NCBI GenBank assembly: GCA_021823085.1
Contig: JAKAPG010000046.1
Coordinates: 1-9,931 of the forward strand
Length of the DNA stretch: 9,931 nucleotides
Direction of reading: 5' to 3'
DNA from: Thermoplasmata archaeon
Lineage (GTDB): Archaea; Thermoplasmatota; Thermoplasmata; Lutacidiplasmatales; UBA184
In this document: positions 6,008-9,931 of the stretch, piece by piece
Position numbering within the stretch: the first letter of the stretch is position 1
Layout of the letters: each line of letters starts with the position of its first letter
Position numbers and translations under genes: made by a program
The notes under the pieces: generated by a model
What the model was told of the DNA's origin: nothing
Database searches by the model: none
The model's input: only the letters and a program-made list of their open reading frames with translations

Positions 6008-6394
6008 GTGCTCTGCGTGGACACTACGTTCTGTGTCGAACTCTCCAAGGGGGAACCGGCGGCGATCACGCGCGCCAAAAAGCTCGACGCCCAGCGGGAG
6101 CGTTTGGCCGTCCCAGCCCCTTTCCTGACCGGGTTCCTCATCGGTGGCTTCGCGAAGGGCGGGCACCGACTGAAGTCGGCCTTGGATCTGAACTCCCGGA
6201 CGGAGGTCCTGCCCGTCAATGGGGCCATCGCCCTAGAGGCGGCCCGGTTGGCGGGTCAGGCCATTCAGGACGGCCGCCCGATCGGGACTTTGGACCTTCT
6301 CATCGCGGCCACCGCCCGAGTCCACCACGTTCCGATCATCATGCGCGACCGTGACTTTTCTGCCGTCCCGGGCCTGACGATCGAGACCTACTGA
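6008..6394 (+). CDS. vapC: PIN-domain protein (VapC-like toxin), catalytic Glu missing
   Basis: This gene encodes 128 residues, normal for VapC. It begins with CVDTTFCVEL (Asp5, the first metal ligand), continues with VPAPFLTGFLIG (35-46), then GTLDLLIAATA (93-103, Asp96) and IIMRDRDFSAVPGLTIE (110-126, Asp114 and Asp116). PIN domains normally cut RNA with a Mg2+ ion held by four acidic residues. The second of these is usually a Glu in a stretch of the form T-E-F-L; here that position is Gly42 (GGG at 6131-6133, one base from GAG). The other acids are present, so activity could be weakened or lost. The GTG start at 6008 follows the antitoxin stop by three bases and puts Asp5 at the expected distance. 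With the antitoxin it forms a standard VapBC pair. Confidence 0.87.
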   Translation: MLCVDTTFCVELSKGEPAAITRAKKLDAQRERLAVPAPFLTGFLIGGFAKGGHRLKSALDLNSRTEVLPVNGAIALEAARLAGQAIQDGRPIGTLDLLIAATARVHHVPIIMRDRDFSAVPGLTIETY

Positions 6395-6828
6395 CCGGCG
6401 GAGCCGAGGGCCGGGCCGATGGAATCGGTCTCCGAGAAATCACCGGGGGGGGCTCACTCGATTCCTCCATCCGCGGGCTCCCCATGAACCGGGCCCGCAG
6501 GCTGAGAACACGATCCATCGCCCCGGTCGCCGCCCGCGTTCTTCGGAACGTCCAGGCCGGATGGGGAGAACTTGCTGGGGCCAAGTTCGGTCGACGCAGG
6601 CACCGTCAAGCGCGCTCTTCGGCGGTCGCGGGGTTACGTGTAATGCGGGTTGTGCCCATCGAGTTGCGGCGCGAAGCAGTCGCTCGACGGCCGTTGCGAC
6701 CCTCGGGTTGCGCGCTGCTTACGTCCCACCGGCGGGCGCCCCCTATGCTGGCAGTTGCGGGGAAGGGGGTGGCTGAGTGCCGGAGCGCCGCTACCTCGTC
6801 CGGCGGTCCCCCACCGCTTTGAGTGGGT
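6395..6828. other. Intergenic region, no convincing gene
   Basis: Between the toxin gene and the surface-protein promoter there are open frames on both strands, all Arg, Pro and Ser rich and without domain signatures. An inverted repeat, GGAATCG at 6421-6427 and CGATTCC at 6459-6465, brackets a run of eight G; a small stem CCGAT/ATCGG at 6416-6428 competes with it. No T-rich stretch that could serve as an archaeal terminator was seen. Confidence 0.4.
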
Positions 6829-6838
6829 TAGAATAATG
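6829..6838 (+). promoter_or_regulatory. TATA-like box for the surface protein gene
   Basis: TAGAATAAT within GGGTTAGAATAATGCG is the only AT-rich run in the upstream region and is centred about 31 bases before the ATG at 6864, with no ribosome-binding site in between. This fits a leaderless transcript starting at or just before the start codon. Confidence 0.5.
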
Positions 6839-6863
6839 CGACAAGACGGGTACTCTCCCGCTC

Positions 6864-9644
6864 ATGGGTGCGCGTATGCCGAGACTCCGGCTTCGCATCC
6901 TGTGGCGGATTTGCGTCACGGTGGCGCTGTCGACTCTGTTCTCATTGTCGCCCGCTGGGACCATTCTCCACCGCGCCGCTCGCCCGTCACCCCCGGCTGT
7001 TTACGCGAGCCCGACCGACGGATTCGGACAACTCCTGCTTCATCCTGTTCGATCCGCGCATCAAGCGGTGTGCGGTTCCCCGAACCAGAACTTCGAGAGC
7101 TGTCCACCGTATGCCCTGACGGCGGTGGGCGGGGGCGTTTCAAACCTGAGTTGGACGAATGTCACCGCTTCGGTGTCGCCCGTCCCGTTCGACCTGTCCA
7201 CCGCGTCGCTCGCGTTTGACCCGGCTACTGGCACGTTCGTTGCCGTGAGCCCCGACTACCCGGCGAACGGCTCTGCCGGAGTAGAAGACACTTGGATACT
7301 GGCGGACGGTGGGTGGCAGCTCGCATCTCCCTTGTCGTCTCCAGAAGCCCTCAGCGACGTGGAGATCGTCGGTGACCCGGCGTTGGGTGGGGTCCTGCTC
7401 TTTGGTGGGGACGACTACTATCTGGGGGCCGGATTCTTGAACGAAACCTGGCTCTACCGCAACTCTACATGGGAGAACGTGAGTGGATGGAGCGCGGCTG
7501 CGCCGTCAGCCCGCGACTTGGAGGCGATGGCCTACGACCCGGCGGCTCACGGGGTGCTCCTCTTCGGAGGAGTGGCTTGGACCACGTTGGCGTACCTGCA
7601 CGACACGTGGATGTTCTCCTCGACCGGATGGAGCGAGGTCGCACCCTCGTCCAACGAGTCGCCGCCGGGCTTATGGAGCCCGGGGCTGGGTTCGGACCCA
7701 TCCTCCGATTCAATGGTCCTTTACGGTGGTTGGGAGCCAGGGGCTGCGAGCAACGAAACATGGACGTTCCAGAACGGGTCCTGGACGAACGAGACCGGAC
7801 GGACAGGTCAGGGTCCCCCTGCACTGTCCTCTGCCACGCTGGTTCCGTTCAATTCGATGAACGGCACGGTCCTCTATGGGGGCGCGACCTCAGCGGGTGG
7901 AGCGAGTAATGCCACGTGGATCTACTCGCACGGAAGCTGGACGAACGAGACGTCGGCAGTGGACGTGAATGGGCCGTCCCCGGGGGTGCCCTCTCTCGAT
8001 CAGAGCACGCTCTTTGCCTACGATCCCGCCAGTGAGATCGCCTTACTGGACGCCGCACAGTACGGGCTGTGGATGCTCGGCCCCCCGATCGCCGTGCTGC
8101 CCAATGCGGCCCACTACGAGGTGGACGTCGGCGTGCAGCTCAAGATCGGCGCGACCGTCCTTGGCGTCGCGAAGACCTACGCGCGGAACTATTCCGGGCT
8201 CCCTTTCGGCTGCACGACGGCCAATGTGACGGAACTGAACTGCACCCCCACCACGCCCGGTGACTACCGGGTCTACCTGAACGCCTCGGCCCCGGGCTTC
8301 GGGCAGGGATCCGCCATCGTGTGGGTCAACGTCTCGGCGGACCCCACGATCCGAAGCTTCGCCGGAGCACCGAGCACGATCACCCTGGGGAACGCGACAC
8401 GGTTCAACGTGACGCTCAGCGGGGGGCTCCCGCCCTTCCGGTACGCCTATGCCCCGCTTCCCCCCGGGTGCGTCAGCGTCTCCTCCGCGACCCTCGACTG
8501 CCGCCCGACACTGGCGGGGACGTACCCGATCAACGTCAGCGTCACCGATGCGGACGGCCTGCAAGCAAGGGCGGCCACGATCCTGGTCGTAAACCCTCGC
8601 CCGACCCTGATCTCCTTCCTTGTCTCCCGACCGGTGCTCGAGGTGGGAGACCCCCTCCAACTCAACACGACTCTTCGCGGGGGGACCCCTCCGTTCGCCT
8701 TCTCCTACACCGGGCTGCCGCCGGGTTGTGCCTCCGCGAACTTGCCTCAGATCTCCTGCACACCATCGGGTCCGGGCGCCTTTACGCCCGTTGTCACCGC
8801 GACCGACGCCTTTGGGTGGACCGTGAGCTCGACGGCCTCCGTCTCGGTGTATCCACACCTCAACATCAGCGCGAGCCGCATCGCGCCCGCTACCACCGAT
8901 GTGGGGCGACCGGTCGCGATCGACGGCGTGGCCTCCGGAGGTTGGGGCCAGGTCACGTTCTCCGTCACCGGGTTCCCGGGCACGTGTCCGCTCAATGGGG
9001 GCCAGCTTGCCACGTGCTACCCGGCCACGACGGGGGTCTTTGAAGTGGTCGTGACCGCGAGCGACTCGCTGGGCGACCTGAGCTCCATCCGCGTGTACCT
9101 TACAGTGAATCCGGATCCTTCCTTCGCGGCGATCACATACATCAACCGGACCACGGTCGGTGCTACGGTGAGGTACTCGGCGGCGCTGGCGGGGGGGACA
9201 CCGCCCTACACCATCGTATGGTCCTTCGGCACGGGCAGCAGCGCTACCGGACAGAATGCAAGCTACGCATTCCCTTCCTCGGGGAACTTTTCCGTTCGCG
9301 TGACGGCGACGGACGCCGCCGGGTTCGAACTCTCCCAGGTCCTCCCGGTCCAGGTCACCAATGCTTCGCCTGCCCCGGTCAACCCCTCGGGCACCTCGGG
9401 GTTCGCGGTGCCACCCTGGGCATGGGTGGCGATCGCGGCGGTGGCGGCGAGCGGGATCGCGGTCGGATGGATCGCTCGAACGCAAAGGCGGACCCGACCA
9501 CCACAAGGTTCGGACGGAACGAACGAACCCGGGGCCGATCCTACGAGCGCGCCGGGAGAGGAGGATGAACGAGAAGGGCCGAGCGACGGCGCGCAACGGA
9601 CGGATCGTGCCTCCACGCTCAGCGCCACGAACCCATCACCGTAG
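6864..9644 (+). CDS. Exported, membrane-anchored protein with Kelch-like blades and Ig-like repeats
   Basis: This gene encodes 926 residues. A basic start and a hydrophobic stretch (about 14-32) form a signal sequence. Residues 110-405 hold Kelch-like blades with the recurring pattern LLFGG or VLYGG followed by NETW or NATW and SW-TNET, at about 177, 231, 284 and 335, which suggests a beta-propeller. Residues 415-835 are about five Ig/PKD-like modules; four carry GLPPGC-type turns and a second Cys ten residues later, ending in TDADG-like motifs. Residues 850-871 are a single membrane helix, followed by basic ARTQRR and a hydrophilic tail of about 50 residues. The protein should sit outside the cell, anchored at its C-terminus, and many N-x-S/T sites suggest N-glycosylation. 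Binding or adhesion is the likely role; no enzyme active site was recognised. ATG 6864 fits the TATA spacing; ATG 6876 is an alternative. Confidence 0.9.
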   Translation: MGARMPRLRLRILWRICVTVALSTLFSLSPAGTILHRAARPSPPAVYASPTDGFGQLLLHPVRSAHQAVCGSPNQNFESCPPYALTAVGGGVSNLSWTNVTASVSPVPFDLSTASLAFDPATGTFVAVSPDYPANGSAGVEDTWILADGGWQLASPLSSPEALSDVEIVGDPALGGVLLFGGDDYYLGAGFLNETWLYRNSTWENVSGWSAAAPSARDLEAMAYDPAAHGVLLFGGVAWTTLAYLHDTWMFSSTGWSEVAPSSNESPPGLWSPGLGSDPSSDSMVLYGGWEPGAASNETWTFQNGSWTNETGRTGQGPPALSSATLVPFNSMNGTVLYGGATSAGGASNATWIYSHGSWTNETSAVDVNGPSPGVPSLDQSTLFAYDPASEIALLDAAQYGLWMLGPPIAVLPNAAHYEVDVGVQLKIGATVLGVAKTYARNYSGLPFGCTTANVTELNCTPTTPGDYRVYLNASAPGFGQGSAIVWVNVSADPTIRSFAGAPSTITLGNATRFNVTLSGGLPPFRYAYAPLPPGCVSVSSATLDCRPTLAGTYPINVSVTDADGLQARAATILVVNPRPTLISFLVSRPVLEVGDPLQLNTTLRGGTPPFAFSYTGLPPGCASANLPQISCTPSGPGAFTPVVTATDAFGWTVSSTASVSVYPHLNISASRIAPATTDVGRPVAIDGVASGGWGQVTFSVTGFPGTCPLNGGQLATCYPATTGVFEVVVTASDSLGDLSSIRVYLTVNPDPSFAAITYINRTTVGATVRYSAALAGGTPPYTIVWSFGTGSSATGQNASYAFPSSGNFSVRVTATDAAGFELSQVLPVQVTNASPAPVNPSGTSGFAVPPWAWVAIAAVAASGIAVGWIARTQRRTRPPQGSDGTNEPGADPTSAPGEEDEREGPSDGAQRTDRASTLSATNPSP
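8151..9049 (+). repeat. Four protein-level repeats with exact 86-residue register
   Basis: Within the surface protein gene, Cys codons fall at 8211, 8469, 8727 and 8985, each 258 bases apart, and a second Cys follows ten residues after each (residues 450/460, 536/546, 622/632, 708/718). Each unit contains a GGxPP-like start, an LPPGC-like turn and a TDAxG-like end. The DNA of the units has diverged, so this is an old protein-domain repeat and not a recent DNA duplication. Confidence 0.8.
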
Positions 9645-9885
9645 TCACGGCATCGGACCCTCCTCGCTGAAGCGCCACCTCCAGGCACGACGGCGGTCTG
9701 CCTTCTTCGTGGCGGAGGAAGTCGGCAGGGGACCGGGTGGACGACCGTTCCCCGTGGGTGATCGGCTCAGGCTGAGACGAAGGTTGCCGCCGCCGCCGCC
9801 TTACCGGAACTTGGACAGCGGAGGCGATTTCTCGAGGTAAATCGTGTAGCACTAATGGAGCCGATTTCAGCGCCCTGTCCGCTTC
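9645..9885. other. Intergenic region after the surface protein gene
   Basis: Open frames here translate to Arg and Pro rich peptides with a run of proline from a GCC/CCG repeat near 9787-9800. No domain, terminator-like T-tract or RNA gene was recognised. Confidence 0.4.
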
Positions 9886-9931
9886 CTACCCCGGGATGAA
9901 TCGCTGAAGATCGAGCGCCTTGTACACCCGG
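9886..9931 (-). CDS. Possible C-terminal end of a minus-strand gene cut by the window edge
   Basis: Reading in from the right edge on the minus strand gives RVYKALDLQRFIPG and a TAG stop at 9888-9886. The 14 residues look like an ordinary amphipathic protein end, unlike the Arg/Pro-rich frames around it, and the codons are GC-rich in third position like the real genes here. The fragment is far too short to name a family, and chance is a real alternative. Confidence 0.25.
   Translation of the reverse strand, partial: RVYKALDLQRFIPG

Noticed and set aside
6395..6480. Transcription terminator after the VapC gene
   Set aside because: There are small stems but no T-rich tract, which archaeal termination normally needs.
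8043..9596. Minus-strand open frame of 517 codons opposite the surface protein gene
   Set aside because: Arg/Gly/Asp-rich antisense shadow; the plus strand has a signal sequence, regular repeats and a membrane anchor.
9565..9840. Plus-strand ATG frame of 91 codons with GGGAG six bases upstream
   Set aside because: The ribosome-binding-site-like purines lie inside the end of the surface protein gene, and the product is Arg/Pro rich with a proline run and no domain. Coincidence seems more likely.
1..9931. CRISPR array, insertion sequence ends or integrase attachment repeats
   Set aside because: No evenly spaced direct DNA repeats, transposase or integrase domain, or flanking duplicated sequences were recognised by reading both strands.

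Overview
The window looks like a stretch of a high-GC archaeal genome, most likely from the Thermoplasmatota. This rests on AT-rich TATA-like boxes about 30 bases before start codons with almost no leader, on a Kelch plus Ig-like surface protein with a C-terminal anchor, and on the mix of DrrAB-type exporter and small toxin-antitoxin genes. No rRNA, convincing tRNA, CRISPR array or insertion sequence is visible, so the assignment is inference from gene content. || Layout, left to right. Bases 71-715 (minus) hold a winged-helix regulator followed by a decayed nucleotidyltransferase gene whose frame is broken by stops, the first directly before the catalytic Asp-x-Asp. A 15-base perfect inverted repeat overlaps the regulator's TATA region. 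Bases 1251-3223 (minus) are a translationally coupled pair: an ABC-type ATPase and an ABC-2 permease. Bases 3644-4237 (minus) are a GNAT acetyltransferase. Bases 4815-6394 (plus) are four tightly packed genes: a minimal nucleotidyltransferase with an N-terminal zinc ribbon, a HEPN (HepT-like) protein, a VapB-like antitoxin and a PIN-domain VapC-like toxin. Bases 6864-9644 (plus) encode a 926-residue exported protein with a signal sequence, Kelch-like blades, four Ig-like modules in an exact 86-residue register with paired cysteines, a degenerate fifth module, a C-terminal membrane anchor and a charged tail. The right edge may hold the last 14 codons of a minus-strand gene. || How the parts relate. 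The region reads as an accessory island: two apparently complete toxin-antitoxin modules in one probable transcript, the remains of a third nucleotidyltransferase-based module, an exporter and a cell-surface protein, separated by several 400-550 base stretches without a convincing gene. The most interesting points are the zinc-ribbon fusion to the antitoxin-type nucleotidyltransferase, the VapC whose usual catalytic Glu position is Gly, the stacking of MNT-HEPN directly on VapBC, and the palindrome over the regulator promoter. All functional assignments come from reading motifs by eye; no database search was possible.
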